The notes: generated by a model from the sequence alone, not told the origin. DNA of 64,000 nucleotides from a gamma proteobacterium NOR5-3 (GCA_000158155.1 DS999408.1:341859-405858), one strand, 5' to 3'; counted from the first letter of the stretch, positions 7,629 to 17,725 are shown. Made by a program: numbers and translations.

Positions 7629-9563
7629 ATGGGCAAGATAATTGGTATTGACCTGGGAACCACTAACTCGTGTGTTTCCGTACTGGAAGGCGGTAAGCCC
7701 CGCGTTATAGAAAACACCGAGGGCGATCGCACAACGCCGTCTATTGTCGGCTACACCGATGATGGCGAAATTCTTGTGGGGCAAAGCGCCAAGCGCCAGG
7801 CCGTCACTAATCCGCACAACACCCTGTATGCGGTAAAGCGTCTGATTGGTCGCAAATTTACCGATGATGTGGTGCAAAAAGACATCTCTATGGTGCCTTA
7901 CAAGATTGTTGCTGCCGATAACGGCGACGCCTGGGTAGAAGTGAAAGGCGAGAAGATGGCACCTCCGCAGGTGTCTGCAGAAGTGCTTCGCAAGATGAAG
8001 AAGACCGCCGAGGAGTTCCTGGGTGAGCCTGTAACCGAGGCTGTCATTACTGTTCCGGCTTACTTCAACGATTCTCAGCGTCAGGCAACCAAGGACGCGG
8101 GCAAGATTGCGGGACTTGAAGTCAAACGCATCATCAATGAGCCTACAGCGGCGGCCTTGGCCTATGGTATGGACAAGGCCAAAGGCGATCACACGATTGC
8201 GGTCTATGACCTGGGCGGCGGTACTTTTGACATTTCTATCATCGAAATTGCAGAAGTTGATGGCGAGCATCAGTTTGAGGTCTTGTCTACTAACGGGGAT
8301 ACCTTCCTCGGTGGTGAAGACTTTGACATGCGCCTTATTGAGTATCTTGCACAGCAGTTCAAGAGTGAGAGCGGTATCGATCTGCACAATGACCCGCTGG
8401 CCCTGCAGCGTCTGAAGGAGGCAGCAGAAAAAGCCAAGATTGAGCTGTCGCACTCTCAGCAGACTGAAGTGAATCTGCCCTATATCACCGCGGATGCAAC
8501 AGGACCCAAGCACCTGGTGGTGAAGCTGAGCCGCTCCAAGCTTGAGTCACTGGTTGAAGAGCTGGTGGATCGCTCTATAGAGCCTCTGAAAATCGCGCTG
8601 AAGGATGCGGGACTGTCTCCCAGTGAGATTGACGACGTGATCCTGGTCGGTGGCCAGACTCGTATGCCGATGGTGCAAAAGAAAGTGGCTGATTTCTTTG
8701 GCAAAGAGCCGCGCAAAGACGTTAACCCCGATGAGGCGGTCGCCATGGGCGCGTCCATTCAGGGTGCGGTGCTGGCAGGAGATGTGAAAGACGTTCTGCT
8801 GCTCGACGTGACGCCCCTGACGCTGGGTATCGAAACCATGGGCGGTGTCGCTACGCCCTTGATCGATAAGAACACGACGATTCCGACCAAGAAGTCGCAG
8901 ATCTTCTCGACGGCTGACGATAACCAGACGGCGGTAACAATTCATGTAGTGCAGGGTGAGCGCAAGCAAGCCGCACAGAACAAGTCGCTGGGACGCTTTG
9001 ATCTGGCTGACATTCCCCCGGCTCAGCGCGGCATGCCGCAGATTGAGGTGACCTTTGATCTGGATGCTAACGGCATCCTGAATGTGTCGGCAAAAGACAA
9101 GGCTACCGGTAAAGAGCAGTCGATTCGTATTACCGCCTCGGGTGGTTTGTCTGACGACGAGATCGAGGCCATGGTGGCCGACGCAGAGGTCAATGCCGCG
9201 GCTGATAAGCAGTTTGAAGAGCTGATTGCATCGCGCAATACCTGTGATGGCCTGGTGCATGCGGCGAAGAAGACGCTCGAAGAAGCTGGCGAGCATGCCA
9301 GTGATGACGAGAAGGCTGCTATCGAAGCTGCAGTGAGCGAGGCCGAGGAGGCGCTCAAGGGCGACGACAAGGACGCCATCGACGCGGCAGCAACCAAGTT
9401 GACTGAGGCGACGGGTCCTGTGGCGCAGAAGATGTACGCTGCGCAGGCAGAGGCGGCGCAGGGCGAAGCAGGTCCTGATGCATCGGCGGATTCGGGGGAC
9501 AGTGCAGGCGCTGACGATGCGGTTGACGCTGAATTTGAAGAAGTTAGCGACGACAAGAAGTAA
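7629..9563 (+). CDS. dnaK: Molecular chaperone DnaK (Hsp70)
   Basis: ATP-driven chaperone of 644 residues. The nucleotide-binding domain has '[11 protein letters not shown]' at the N-terminus, the phosphate-2 motif '[13 protein letters not shown]' and the adenosine motif '[11 protein letters not shown]'. The linker '[16 protein letters not shown]' leads into the substrate-binding domain, the helical lid and the conserved acidic end '...EEVSDDKK'. A clear AGGAG site is placed nine bases before the ATG. It works with GrpE and DnaJ encoded on either side. In organisms where HrcA acts on this operon a CIRCE would be expected before dnaK; none is seen, and the promoter resembles the sigma-32 type. 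Confidence 0.99.
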   Translation: MGKIIGIDLGTTNSCVSVLEGGKPRVIENTEGDRTTPSIVGYTDDGEILVGQSAKRQAVTNPHNTLYAVKRLIGRKFTDDVVQKDISMVPYKIVAADNGDAWVEVKGEKMAPPQVSAEVLRKMKKTAEEFLGEPVTEAVITVPAYFNDSQRQATKDAGKIAGLEVKRIINEPTAAALAYGMDKAKGDHTIAVYDLGGGTFDISIIEIAEVDGEHQFEVLSTNGDTFLGGEDFDMRLIEYLAQQFKSESGIDLHNDPLALQRLKEAAEKAKIELSHSQQTEVNLPYITADATGPKHLVVKLSRSKLESLVEELVDRSIEPLKIALKDAGLSPSEIDDVILVGGQTRMPMVQKKVADFFGKEPRKDVNPDEAVAMGASIQGAVLAGDVKDVLLLDVTPLTLGIETMGGVATPLIDKNTTIPTKKSQIFSTADDNQTAVTIHVVQGERKQAAQNKSLGRFDLADIPPAQRGMPQIEVTFDLDANGILNVSAKDKATGKEQSIRITASGGLSDDEIEAMVADAEVNAAADKQFEELIASRNTCDGLVHAAKKTLEEAGEHASDDEKAAIEAAVSEAEEALKGDDKDAIDAAATKLTEATGPVAQKMYAAQAEAAQGEAGPDASADSGDSAGADDAVDAEFEEVSDDKK

Positions 9564-9626
9564 ACTTGCCGTTTTGGTGGGCCCTGAGACAGCGTCTTTT
9601 GGTCCACCGAATCATGGATTGAATAT

Positions 9627-9651
9627 GACGCGGGACTTATGTGCCCGCGTC
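9627..9651 (+). terminator. Hairpin between dnaK and dnaJ
   Basis: Perfect 8-base stem GACGCGGG / CCCGCGTC with a nine-base loop, in the 127-base gap. It lacks a good T-run, so it may attenuate read-through or protect the dnaK mRNA end rather than terminate fully. A second, imperfect hairpin (GGTGGGCC with GGTCCACC) lies just upstream. Confidence 0.45.
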
Positions 9652-9690
9652 GTCTATTTGGGAAGGGGTGCGGCCTGACCGCAAAGAGCT

Positions 9691-10815
9691 ATGTCAAAAC
9701 GCGACTATTATGAAGTGCTGGGCGTCAGCCGCAGTGACGACGAGAAGGTGATCAAGAAGGCCTATCGCCGCGTCGCGATGAAATACCATCCGGACCGAAA
9801 CCCGGACGACCCCAAGGCCGACGAAAAGTTTAAAGAAGCTTCCGAGGCCTACGAAGTCTTAAGTGATAGCCAGAAGCGTGCGGCCTATGATCAGTACGGC
9901 CACGCGGGTCTGGAAGGGCAGATGGGCGGCGGCTTTGGCGGCGGCAATTTCTCAGACATCTTTGGTGATGTCTTTGGCGATATTTTCGGCGGTGGTGGTG
10001 GCCGGGGTCGTGGCGGCGCGCAGCGCGGGTCAGATCTGCGCTACACCCTGGACATTTCGCTTGAAGATGCGGTTCGCGGGACTACTGTTGAAATTCGTGT
10101 GCCCACACTGGCGGCCTGTTCGACCTGCGACGGAAGTGGCGCCCGCAAGGGCAGCAGCCCTACAACCTGCGGCACCTGTGGTGGTGCGGGTCAGGTGCGT
10201 ATGCAACAGGGCTTTTTTCAGGTCCAGCAGACCTGTCCCACCTGTCGTGGTCGCGGCAGCACCATTTCTGACCCCTGTACCTCCTGTCGTGGTCAGGGTC
10301 GCGTAGAAAAAACCAAGAAGCTCTCGGTCAAAGTGCCTCCGGGTGTCGATACGGGAGATCGTATTCGTCTGGGTGGTGAGGGCGAAGCCGGCACCGAGGG
10401 CGGCCCCGCTGGCGATCTTTTTGTACAGATGTCCGTGAAGCAACACCCCATTTTTGAGCGCGACGGAAAGCATCTTTACTGCGAGGTTCCCATTACCTTC
10501 GCTGATGCAGCTTTGGGCGGCGAATTAGAAGTCCCGACGCTGGACGGTCGGGTGAAGCTAAAAATTCCCGCAGAAACTCAAACCGGCAAGTTGTTCCGGC
10601 TCCGGGGCAAGGGCGTTCAGCCGGTGCGCGGCGGCGGCGTAGGTGACCTGTTGTGTCGCGCGGTGATCGAGACACCGGTGAATCTGAACAAGCGCCAGAA
10701 AGAAATTCTTGAAGAGCTGCAAAGGAGTATGGGGGAGGGCGGCCATGCGCATAGTCCCCGCCAGAAGAGCTGGTTCGATGGAGTGAAGCACTTTTTTGAT
10801 GAGCTCAAGCCGTGA
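9691..10815 (+). CDS. dnaJ: Co-chaperone DnaJ (Hsp40)
   Basis: Type I J-protein of 374 residues that delivers clients to DnaK and triggers its ATPase. Domains in order: J-domain with 'YHPDRNPDD' (HPD at about residues 33–35), a Gly/Phe-rich linker ('[20 protein letters not shown]'), and four zinc-binding repeats CxxCxGxG ('CSTCDGSG', 'CGTCGGAG', 'CPTCRGRG', 'CTSCRGQG'). These are followed by the client-binding beta domains and the dimerising C-terminus. All key residues are present. Its stop codon overlaps the dapB start. Confidence 0.99.
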   Translation: MSKRDYYEVLGVSRSDDEKVIKKAYRRVAMKYHPDRNPDDPKADEKFKEASEAYEVLSDSQKRAAYDQYGHAGLEGQMGGGFGGGNFSDIFGDVFGDIFGGGGGRGRGGAQRGSDLRYTLDISLEDAVRGTTVEIRVPTLAACSTCDGSGARKGSSPTTCGTCGGAGQVRMQQGFFQVQQTCPTCRGRGSTISDPCTSCRGQGRVEKTKKLSVKVPPGVDTGDRIRLGGEGEAGTEGGPAGDLFVQMSVKQHPIFERDGKHLYCEVPITFADAALGGELEVPTLDGRVKLKIPAETQTGKLFRLRGKGVQPVRGGGVGDLLCRAVIETPVNLNKRQKEILEELQRSMGEGGHAHSPRQKSWFDGVKHFFDELKP

Positions 10816-11600
10816 GTACCCGTATTGCCATTGCCGGCGGGAATGGCCGTATGGGGCGAACGCTGACCGAGCTCATTCAGGCCAGTGACGAACTGTCTCT
10901 TGCGGCGATTACCCTCGCCCCGAGTGAAGTGGTGCCTGTGCCTGCTCCTGTGACGATAGAGTTGTACACCCATGATATTGCTGCTGCGTTGGCCAATGCC
11001 GACGTCCTTGTCGACTTTACGACACCCGAAACCAGCGTGATGCATGCCAAGGCCTGCGTCGAGGCAGGCGTGAGCTGGGTGGTCGGTACCACGGGGCTTG
11101 ATGCGGTCCAGCAGGCTGCTGTAGAGGCCGCCGCTAAGCACATTGCGATTTGCCAGTCTGCAAACTTCAGTACCGGCGTGAACCTGATGTTGCGGTTGGT
11201 AGAGCTTGCGACCCGGGCATCGGAGGACGACACGGATCTTGAGGTTATCGAAGCGCACCATCGGCATAAGGTCGATGCGCCTTCGGGCACCGCGTTGGCG
11301 ATTGGCAAAGCCATGGCCGCGGGGCGTGCTGTGGCGCTGGATGATCATGCGATCATGAGCCGTGAAGGAATTACCGGTGCGCGGCCCCAGGGCGGTATTG
11401 GGTTTGCGACAATCCGAGGCGGTGACATCGTGGGTGATCACACGGCCCTGTTTGCCAGCGAAGGCGAGCGTTTAGAGATAACCCATCGCGCGGGGACGCG
11501 ACTGGCGTTTGCTCGGGGTGCCTGTCGCGCAGCCTCCTGGCTCACGGGTCAACCAGCGGGACTTTACGATATGCAGGATGTCCTGCAGTTGCGGGATTAA
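10812..11600 (+). CDS. dapB: 4-hydroxy-tetrahydrodipicolinate reductase DapB
   Basis: Makes tetrahydrodipicolinate with NAD(P)H in lysine and diaminopimelate synthesis. The 262-residue protein has the Rossmann motif '[12 protein letters not shown]' at the N-terminus, 'VDFTTPE' and 'VGTTGLD' in the nucleotide domain, and the catalytic family signature '[16 protein letters not shown]'. It starts with GTG in a GTGA overlap with the dnaJ stop, so it is translationally coupled to the heat-shock genes, as in Pseudomonas. Confidence 0.98.
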   Translation: MSTRIAIAGGNGRMGRTLTELIQASDELSLAAITLAPSEVVPVPAPVTIELYTHDIAAALANADVLVDFTTPETSVMHAKACVEAGVSWVVGTTGLDAVQQAAVEAAAKHIAICQSANFSTGVNLMLRLVELATRASEDDTDLEVIEAHHRHKVDAPSGTALAIGKAMAAGRAVALDDHAIMSREGITGARPQGGIGFATIRGGDIVGDHTALFASEGERLEITHRAGTRLAFARGACRAASWLTGQPAGLYDMQDVLQLRD

Positions 11601-11606
11601 GGAAGA

Positions 11607-12476
11607 GTGATGATGGACGTGACGCCAGAAACAATCGTCAATATTGATGAGAGCAACGCTGCTCAGTATCTCATTGAAGAGTCCATGCAGCGCCCGGTGG
11701 TGATCGACTTTTGGGCCGACTGGTGCGAGCCCTGTAAAGTGTTGATGCCCCTGCTGGAAAAGCTGGCGACCGAATATGCTGGCGCCTTTTTGCTCGCTAA
11801 GGTCAATGCGGACGACCAGCAAATGATTGCCCAGCAGTTTGGCGTGCGCAGTCTTCCCACAGTAATGGTCATGCGCGACGGGCAGCCTGTGGATGGCTTT
11901 GCCGGAGCCCAGTCAGAGCAAGCCGTGCGGGAGATGCTCGAAAAGCACCTGCCTTCTCCCTACGAGGCGGCCCTGGTCGAAGCTAATACAATGCTCGAAG
12001 CCGGCGATGCAGCCGGCGCGGTGGGTATATTACGCGGTGTGTACGAAGAGAGCGGCCGTCGTCACGATGTGGCTATGACGTTGGTGCATGCCCTGATCGA
12101 GGCACGCCGTTTTGACGATGCACAGGCCCTGTTGGACACGGTCGCGATGGTGGACCAGGATCCCCTTTATGATCAGCTGCTGGCGCAGCTGACGCTGGCC
12201 CGCGAGGCATCGCGCTCACCTGAGTTGTTGGCTTTGGAAGAGCAGCTGGCGGCAGATCCTGAAAATCTCGATTTACTCGAGCAGATTGCCGTTCACTACA
12301 GCGCAGCGGGCCAGTTCCGAGAGGCTCTGGAGAGCTTGATGTTCATTCTTCGTACTAATCTGGATCACAAGGATGGCGCGACCAAAAAAGCGCTTTTGGA
12401 CACCATCGCATCCCTGGGCAAGGGTGATCCCCTGGCCGTCGAGTATCAGCGTAAGTTGTTCAGTCTGCTGTACTAG
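11607..12476 (+). CDS. cnoX: Thioredoxin-domain chaperedoxin, CnoX/YbbN type
   Basis: A 289-residue protein with an N-terminal thioredoxin fold (active site 'WADWCEPCKVLMP' near residues 34–46) and a C-terminal tetratricopeptide-like helical domain ('ALIEARRFDDAQALLDTV', 'AVHYSAAGQFREALESLMFIL'). This is the CnoX/YbbN layout, a holdase that protects clients from over-oxidation and passes them to DnaK/J and GroEL. E. coli CnoX has lost the redox pair (SQHC); here a full CEPC is kept, so it may also reduce disulfides, as reported for the Caulobacter homologue. It lies six bases after dapB in the dnaK–dnaJ operon, and a terminator follows. Confidence 0.88.
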   Translation: MMMDVTPETIVNIDESNAAQYLIEESMQRPVVIDFWADWCEPCKVLMPLLEKLATEYAGAFLLAKVNADDQQMIAQQFGVRSLPTVMVMRDGQPVDGFAGAQSEQAVREMLEKHLPSPYEAALVEANTMLEAGDAAGAVGILRGVYEESGRRHDVAMTLVHALIEARRFDDAQALLDTVAMVDQDPLYDQLLAQLTLAREASRSPELLALEEQLAADPENLDLLEQIAVHYSAAGQFREALESLMFILRTNLDHKDGATKKALLDTIASLGKGDPLAVEYQRKLFSLLY

Positions 12477-12485
12477 TTCCACGCT

Positions 12486-12512
12486 GCCATCCGCTCTGGA
12501 TAGGCCTTTTTT
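12486..12512 (+). terminator. Rho-independent terminator after cnoX
   Basis: Stem GCCATCC / GGAT(A)GGC with one bulged A and a five-base loop, then C and six T residues. It starts ten bases after the cnoX stop codon and closes the heat-shock/dapB operon. Confidence 0.7.
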
Positions 12513-12713
12513 CCAGTTTTGTAAGCGCGAATTACAGGAGTTTTGGGTCGCAATATTGCGAACCGGCTCGCTTGTACCTTGTCCTAAAGGGCGCTAGAGT
12601 ACCCGCGCTAGGAAAAACATACTCCAAATTCAAAAGCGCTGCGGCAGGTGCGGTAGAACCCACCGTGCGCTCACATTCCGGCCCGCAAGGCCCAGTAACA
12701 GGAGACAAGAGCT

Positions 12714-13892
12714 GTGGATACCAGTTTTTCAGCCGAGGACATCGCCTTTCGTGATGAGGTACGTGCCTTCTTTGATGAGGCTTATACCGACGATCTGCGC
12801 GATCGTATGGGTGACAGCAAGCAGTACCGGGAGGCAATCGTCGAGTGGCAAAAGAAGCTCAATGCAAAGGGCTGGGTGGCACCTAATTGGCCGGTGGAGT
12901 TCGGCGGTGCCGGTTGGACGCCCACACAGAACTTCATCTACGAGTCAGAGCGATCCTCTCGCGGTATTCGTGACGTCGTGCCTTTCGGTCTGAAGATGGT
13001 CGCTCCGGTTATTTACACCTTTGGCAACGAAGAGCAAAAAGCGCGTTTCCTTCCGCGTATTCTCAACAGCGATGATTGGTGGTGCCAGGGTTACTCAGAG
13101 CCCGGCGCTGGTTCTGATCTTGCTGCCCTGAAGACAAAAGCAGAGCTTGATGGCGACCATTACGTCGTTAACGGTGCAAAAATCTGGACCACCTATGCGC
13201 AGCACGCGGACTGGATTTTTTGCCTGGTGCGCACCAGCAGTGAAGGCAAAAAGCAGCATGGCATCAGCTTTTTGCTCATCGATATGAAGAGCGAGGGCAT
13301 CAAGGTTAACCCCATCGAGTCCATCGATAATCATCACAGCCTGAACGAAGTCGAATTCAACAATGTACGGGTTCCCGTGGAAAACCTCATTGGCGAGCAG
13401 GATAAAGGTTGGACGTACGCCAAAGCACTGCTGGCTCATGAGCGTACGGGCATTGCCGGCGTTGCTGACTCCAAGCGTGCCCTGCGTGAAGTTCGACGCC
13501 TGGCGGAAGCGCAGGTCAGCGGTGGCAAAGCGCTGATTGATGACCCTCTGTTCCAAAAACGTGTGTCGGATATCGAAATCGAATTGATGGCTCTGGAGTT
13601 CACTGATCTGCGAGTGCTGGCTTCAGTAGCCGCGGGCGGCGCTCCGGGTGCTGAGTCCTCACTGCTTAAAATCAAGGGCACGGAGATCCAGCAGCAAGTG
13701 CAGGAGCTGCGTATGGATGTGGCGGCGCACTATCAGGGCGTGCTTCCCACAGAGCTCGATAACAACGTCATCGGTCACGAATTTGGTAGCGCAGCGCGGC
13801 AAAGCTATATGTATGGTCGCGCGGCCACGGTCTACGGCGGCTCCAACGAGATCCAGAAAAACATTATTGCCAAGGCTGTTTTGGGCCTTTGA
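12714..13892 (+). CDS. Acyl-CoA dehydrogenase, large-subunit (PimC-like) type
   Basis: FAD-dependent alpha,beta-dehydrogenase of an acyl-CoA, 392 residues. Features of the family: 'WPVEFGGAGW', the FAD-binding 'GYSEPGAGSDLAALKTKAE', 'WTTYAQHADW', and the C-terminal 'GRAATVYGGSNEIQKNIIAK'. The residue in the position of the usual catalytic Glu of the 'YEGT' motif is Gly (YGGS), as is common in members that pair with a second subunit. Start is a GTG with AGGAG about nine bases upstream. The next gene, 28 bases on, encodes a second acyl-CoA dehydrogenase of identical length, suggesting a two-subunit enzyme. Substrate unknown; long, branched or dicarboxylic acyl-CoAs are possible. Confidence 0.88.
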   Translation: MDTSFSAEDIAFRDEVRAFFDEAYTDDLRDRMGDSKQYREAIVEWQKKLNAKGWVAPNWPVEFGGAGWTPTQNFIYESERSSRGIRDVVPFGLKMVAPVIYTFGNEEQKARFLPRILNSDDWWCQGYSEPGAGSDLAALKTKAELDGDHYVVNGAKIWTTYAQHADWIFCLVRTSSEGKKQHGISFLLIDMKSEGIKVNPIESIDNHHSLNEVEFNNVRVPVENLIGEQDKGWTYAKALLAHERTGIAGVADSKRALREVRRLAEAQVSGGKALIDDPLFQKRVSDIEIELMALEFTDLRVLASVAAGGAPGAESSLLKIKGTEIQQQVQELRMDVAAHYQGVLPTELDNNVIGHEFGSAARQSYMYGRAATVYGGSNEIQKNIIAKAVLGL

Positions 13893-13920
13893 GGCTTGAA
13901 GCAAAGTCAGGAGACAAACA

Positions 13921-15099
13921 ATGAATTTTGATTTTTCAGAAGAGCAGACAATGTTGCGCGATAGTGTCGCGCGTTTTGTGCAGGACGATTACGACTTTGA
14001 CAAGCGGCGGAGCATTGTTGCTTCCGAGGCGGGCATGAGTCGCGAAGTCTGGCAGACTTTCGCGGAACTTGGCTGGCTGAGCGTGCCTTTCGCCGAAGAG
14101 CACGGTGGCTTTGGCGGCGGTCCGGTGGACCTCATGGTAATGATGGAAGAGTTTGGTAAGGGGCTGATTGTCGAGCCGTATTTTGCCACGGTGGTAATGT
14201 TTGGCGGGTTGCTCAACGCGGCGGGAAGCGAGAGCCAGAAAGCCCAGTACATCCCGGGCATTATTGACGGCAGCCGTCTGGGTGCCTTTGCGTACCTTGA
14301 GCGTCAAAGCCGCTACGAACTGGCTGATGTACTGACGACGGCTACCGCCGCAGGCGATGGGTTTGTACTGAACGGCGAAAAGGTCGTGGTCAGCAACGGG
14401 GTAAATGCCGATACGCTTATCGTTGCAGCGCGCACATCCGGCGAGCAGTGCGATCGCAGCGGTATCAGCCTGTTCATAGTCGATGCTGCTGCACCGGGGG
14501 TCGAGCGCGTCAGCTATCGGCTGATGGATGGCCAGAACGTTGCCAATATTACTTTCAACGATGTCAGCGTTGGCGCGGACGCTCTCCTTGGTGAGCTCAA
14601 CGGCGGCTTTGCGGTTATGGATCGCGTGGTACAGGAAGGCATCGTAGCGCTCTGTGCTGAGGCCGTCGGTCTGATGGGGCAACTTAACAGCAAGACGCTG
14701 GAATACACGAAAACCCGAGAGCAATTTGGTGTAGTGATTAGTAGTTTTCAAGCATTACAACACCGCATGGTAGATACCTTTATGTCCTATGAGCAGGCGA
14801 AGTCCATGTTGTACCGGGCGGTTTGTGCGCTTGAGAATAATGACGCGGACCTGCGCCGGGAACTGCATGCACTGAAAGTAATGACGCATAAGTGCGGCAA
14901 GCATATCTTTGAAGAGGCGATTCAGTTGCACGGCGGCATGGGGCTCACCGATGAGCTGGATATTGCGCACTATGCCAAGCGACTGATGATGATCAATGCG
15001 ACCTTTGGGGACCGTGACCATCACCAGACGCAGTTCAATGCGCTGAGCTACGGCTCACAGGCCTCTGACAGTGTTGCCAGCATGAGCGACGCAGCCTAA
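13921..15099 (+). CDS. Acyl-CoA dehydrogenase, small-subunit (PimD-like) type
   Basis: Second acyl-CoA dehydrogenase of the pair, also 392 residues but clearly divergent. It has the N-terminal helical domain ('FDFSEEQTMLRDSVARFV'), 'PFAEEHGGFGGG', a weakened middle domain (the usual 'TEPxAGSD' is replaced by 'YLERQSRYELAD'), and the C-terminal 'EAIQLHGGMGLTDE'. Loss of the standard FAD-contact motif in one partner and of the catalytic Glu in the other fits a heteromeric enzyme in which the two subunits complement each other, as described for actinobacterial FadE pairs. An AGGAG site precedes the ATG. A strong terminator follows. Confidence 0.87.
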   Translation: MNFDFSEEQTMLRDSVARFVQDDYDFDKRRSIVASEAGMSREVWQTFAELGWLSVPFAEEHGGFGGGPVDLMVMMEEFGKGLIVEPYFATVVMFGGLLNAAGSESQKAQYIPGIIDGSRLGAFAYLERQSRYELADVLTTATAAGDGFVLNGEKVVVSNGVNADTLIVAARTSGEQCDRSGISLFIVDAAAPGVERVSYRLMDGQNVANITFNDVSVGADALLGELNGGFAVMDRVVQEGIVALCAEAVGLMGQLNSKTLEYTKTREQFGVVISSFQALQHRMVDTFMSYEQAKSMLYRAVCALENNDADLRRELHALKVMTHKCGKHIFEEAIQLHGGMGLTDELDIAHYAKRLMMINATFGDRDHHQTQFNALSYGSQASDSVASMSDAA

Positions 15100-15116
15100 G
15101 AGTTTCATGATTGTAC

Positions 15117-15140
15117 AGGCCCCCGCTTGGGGGCCTTTTT
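15117..15140 (+). terminator. Rho-independent terminator after the acyl-CoA dehydrogenase pair
   Basis: Perfect 8-base stem AGGCCCCC / GGGGGCCT, loop GCTT, then a run of T. It separates the dehydrogenase pair from the SDR gene only 20 bases downstream. Confidence 0.93.
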
Positions 15141-15159
15141 GTATCTGGAGACATGCTAA

Positions 15160-15948
15160 ATGAATGTAAACGGTAAAGTGGTTGTAGTCACCGGCGGTGG
15201 CAACGGCATTGGAAAAGGGCTTTGCGAACGTTTTGCTGCTGAGGGTGCTGCCGCGGTGATTGTCGCCGATCTGGAACTGGACTCTGCCAAGACGGTCGCT
15301 GAGGCCATTGGCGGTACGGCCTTTGAGGTGAATGTTCGCGACGAGGGGCAAATTGCTTCCATGGTTCAGGATGTCATTGCACGTTTTGGGCATATTGACC
15401 TGTTTTGCTCCAACGCGGGGATTATTGCTCTGGATGGTCCTCCCTGGTACGCAACGTCGGCTGCGAACGAGACCTGGCAGGCCATGTGGGATATTCATGT
15501 CATGAGTCATGTCTACGCGGCGCGTGCCTGTCTGCCGTCAATGATTGAGCGTGGCGAAGGCTACTTCCTGAACACCGCGTCCGCGGCAGGCCTGCTGAGC
15601 CAGGTGGGCGATGCGGCGTATTCCACGACCAAGCATGCGGCAGTGGGCTTTGCCGAGTCTTTGGCCATTACCCATGGCGATGATGGCATCAAGGTTTCCT
15701 GCCTGTGCCCTCAGGCGGTTGCTACGCGTATGATTGGGGATACCGAAGGCGGCACTGCGGGAGTTGACGGTATTTTGACGCCTGCTGACGTGGCCGAGGC
15801 GGTGATGCAGGGGCTTGCTGAAGAGCGCTTTCTGATTCTGCCGCATCCGTCCGTAGCCACTTATCGTGAACGCAAGACTGCTGACTACGATCGATGGATC
15901 GGTGGTATGCGTAAGCTTCGGCGTCAGTTTGGCAATCCGGAAGTCTGA
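15160..15948 (+). CDS. Short-chain dehydrogenase/reductase
   Basis: Classical SDR of 262 residues. NAD(P)-binding 'TGGGNGIGKG' near the N-terminus, an Asp at the end of beta-2 ('VADLEL', suggesting NAD(H)), 'NAG', catalytic Ser in 'NTASAAGLLS' and the YxxxK pair in 'YSTTKHA'. It probably oxidises or reduces a hydroxyl/keto group on a lipid or CoA-bound substrate, given the acyl-CoA dehydrogenases before it. A terminator separates it from them, so it must have its own promoter or rely on read-through. The exact substrate cannot be predicted. Confidence 0.9.
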   Translation: MNVNGKVVVVTGGGNGIGKGLCERFAAEGAAAVIVADLELDSAKTVAEAIGGTAFEVNVRDEGQIASMVQDVIARFGHIDLFCSNAGIIALDGPPWYATSAANETWQAMWDIHVMSHVYAARACLPSMIERGEGYFLNTASAAGLLSQVGDAAYSTTKHAAVGFAESLAITHGDDGIKVSCLCPQAVATRMIGDTEGGTAGVDGILTPADVAEAVMQGLAEERFLILPHPSVATYRERKTADYDRWIGGMRKLRRQFGNPEV

Positions 15949-15973
15949 TGACTGTTAGGCGTGGGAGGGTAGC

Positions 15974-17725
15974 GTGGAACGACGCGAACGCTTTGCTCGA
16001 ATAATTCTCAACGGTTTTGAGTCCTACTTTGCGGACTACCAGAACATCACTCTGGGGGCGCGGTCGCGCTTTGAAAATGCCGATTGGCTGGGGATTCACG
16101 CAGCCACGATCCAGCGCATTGATCTTTACAAGCTCAAGGTCAATTTTGTTCTGGATACCGTAGAACTGGTCGCTGGAGACGAGCTTCGTAATTACGATTT
16201 CTGGCGCGACACGCGCAAGATCTATGCAGGCCTGATTCGCAACCACAATAACTTTGAGATAGCCGAGACATTTTATAACTCTGTCTATAACGCGGTGTTC
16301 TCCCACGAGCAGGTGCGTAATGACTACGCGTTTGTTTTCTCTTCTCAGGGTGATATTCCCCTGTCGGACAGTAGCCCTGTACTGCGTTACTACTCGGTGG
16401 AGACTTCCCTGAGCGCGACGCTTGAGAAGCTGCTCCTGGACTATCGTTTTAATATCCCTTACGAGGATGTGCAGCGTGATGTGGCTCGACTGGTGAGCGC
16501 GTTTCACGATGAGCTACAGCTGGTACCCGGTTTTGAGCTTAACGAGAGTGAGCTTCGTCTCGAGGTTCTCTCCAACCACTTTTATCGCAATAAGGGTGCT
16601 TACCTGGTGGGTCGATTACTGTCTGGTCAGGACAGTATGCCTTTTGTGTTGCCGCTCCTGCATAACGAAAAGGGCGGCGTCTATGTTGATACGGTGCTGT
16701 TTGGCTCGAACCGCGTGAGTGTGGTGTTCAGTTTTACGCGCACCTACTTTATGGTGGATGCGACCATACCCTCCCAGTACGTCTTGTTTCTGGCCAAGCT
16801 GATGCCGGCCAAGCCCATCTCTGAAATCTACAGTTCCATGGGCTATAACAAACATGGCAAGACCTACTACCACCGCTCCGCGGTGCGACATATGGAGTCG
16901 ACTACCGACAAGTTTGTTATCGCGCCGGGCATCAAAGGCATGGTGATGAGCGTGTTTACACTGCCGTCTTACCCCTTCGTGTTTAAGATCATCAAGGATC
17001 GCTTCACGCCCCCAAAAGAGGTTACCCATGAAGAGGTGAAAGCCAAGTATCGATTGGTAAAACGCGCGGACCGCGCCGGCCGTATGGCTGACACTCAGGA
17101 GTTCACCAATCTGGCTTTTGCCCGGGATCGTTTTTCTGATGAATTGATTGCGGAGCTCAAGCAGGTGGCGCCTTCACAGATTCAGGAACACGGTAAAGCA
17201 CTGATCATCGGGCATTTGTACGTCGAGCGTCGCATGACGCCGCTGAACCTGTATCTGCAGGATGCAACAGATGAAGAAGTCGAGGCGGTGATGGATGAGT
17301 ATGGGAACTCCATCAAGCAACTGGCCGCCGCGAACATTTTCCCCGGCGATATGCTGCTAAAAAACTTTGGTGTTACGCGCCACGGGCGTGTGGTGTTCTA
17401 CGACTACGATGAGATCGTACCGTTGACGGAGTGCAACTTTCGAATCATTCCCGAGCCCCGTAACGAAATGGAAGAGATGGCGAGTCAGCCCTGGTATTCC
17501 GTTGGACCCAACGACATCTTTCCCGAAGAGTTTCGCCTGTTTTTCTCGGGCAACCAGCGGGCACGTAAAGCGTTTGACGAAAAACACTCGGATATTTACG
17601 AAGCGCGCTTCTGGCAGTCGCTTCAGGAACAGATTCGCAGTGGTTACGTGGAATCGTTTTACCCCTACCGGAGGAAGCTGCGTTTTCCCCGGGAGGAAGA
17701 ATCCTCTTTGCTTGGACAAATGTAA
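15974..17725 (+). CDS. aceK: Isocitrate dehydrogenase kinase/phosphatase AceK
   Basis: A bifunctional enzyme that phosphorylates isocitrate dehydrogenase to divert isocitrate into the glyoxylate shunt, and reverses it. The 583-residue protein matches the family (578 in E. coli): regulatory N-terminal half, then the kinase-like half with 'VFKIIKDRF' (ATP lysine region), 'YVERRMTPLNLYLQ' and 'GDMLLKNFGVTRHGRVVFYDYDEI' (catalytic Asp and metal Asp). Start is a GTG with GGGAGGG upstream. It overlaps the next gene by one base. Isocitrate lyase and malate synthase are not in the window. Growth on fatty acids and acetate, suggested by the neighbours, needs this switch. Confidence 0.97.
   Translation: MERRERFARIILNGFESYFADYQNITLGARSRFENADWLGIHAATIQRIDLYKLKVNFVLDTVELVAGDELRNYDFWRDTRKIYAGLIRNHNNFEIAETFYNSVYNAVFSHEQVRNDYAFVFSSQGDIPLSDSSPVLRYYSVETSLSATLEKLLLDYRFNIPYEDVQRDVARLVSAFHDELQLVPGFELNESELRLEVLSNHFYRNKGAYLVGRLLSGQDSMPFVLPLLHNEKGGVYVDTVLFGSNRVSVVFSFTRTYFMVDATIPSQYVLFLAKLMPAKPISEIYSSMGYNKHGKTYYHRSAVRHMESTTDKFVIAPGIKGMVMSVFTLPSYPFVFKIIKDRFTPPKEVTHEEVKAKYRLVKRADRAGRMADTQEFTNLAFARDRFSDELIAELKQVAPSQIQEHGKALIIGHLYVERRMTPLNLYLQDATDEEVEAVMDEYGNSIKQLAAANIFPGDMLLKNFGVTRHGRVVFYDYDEIVPLTECNFRIIPEPRNEMEEMASQPWYSVGPNDIFPEEFRLFFSGNQRARKAFDEKHSDIYEARFWQSLQEQIRSGYVESFYPYRRKLRFPREEESSLLGQM

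Noticed and set aside
10617-11441. Long minus-strand open frame across dnaJ–dapB
   Set aside because: It lies opposite two well-supported genes, has no family resemblance and follows from high GC content.
12477-12713. Small gene in the gap before the acyl-CoA dehydrogenases
   Set aside because: Apart from the cnoX terminator and the ribosome site of the next gene, no frame with a sensible start, composition or length is seen.
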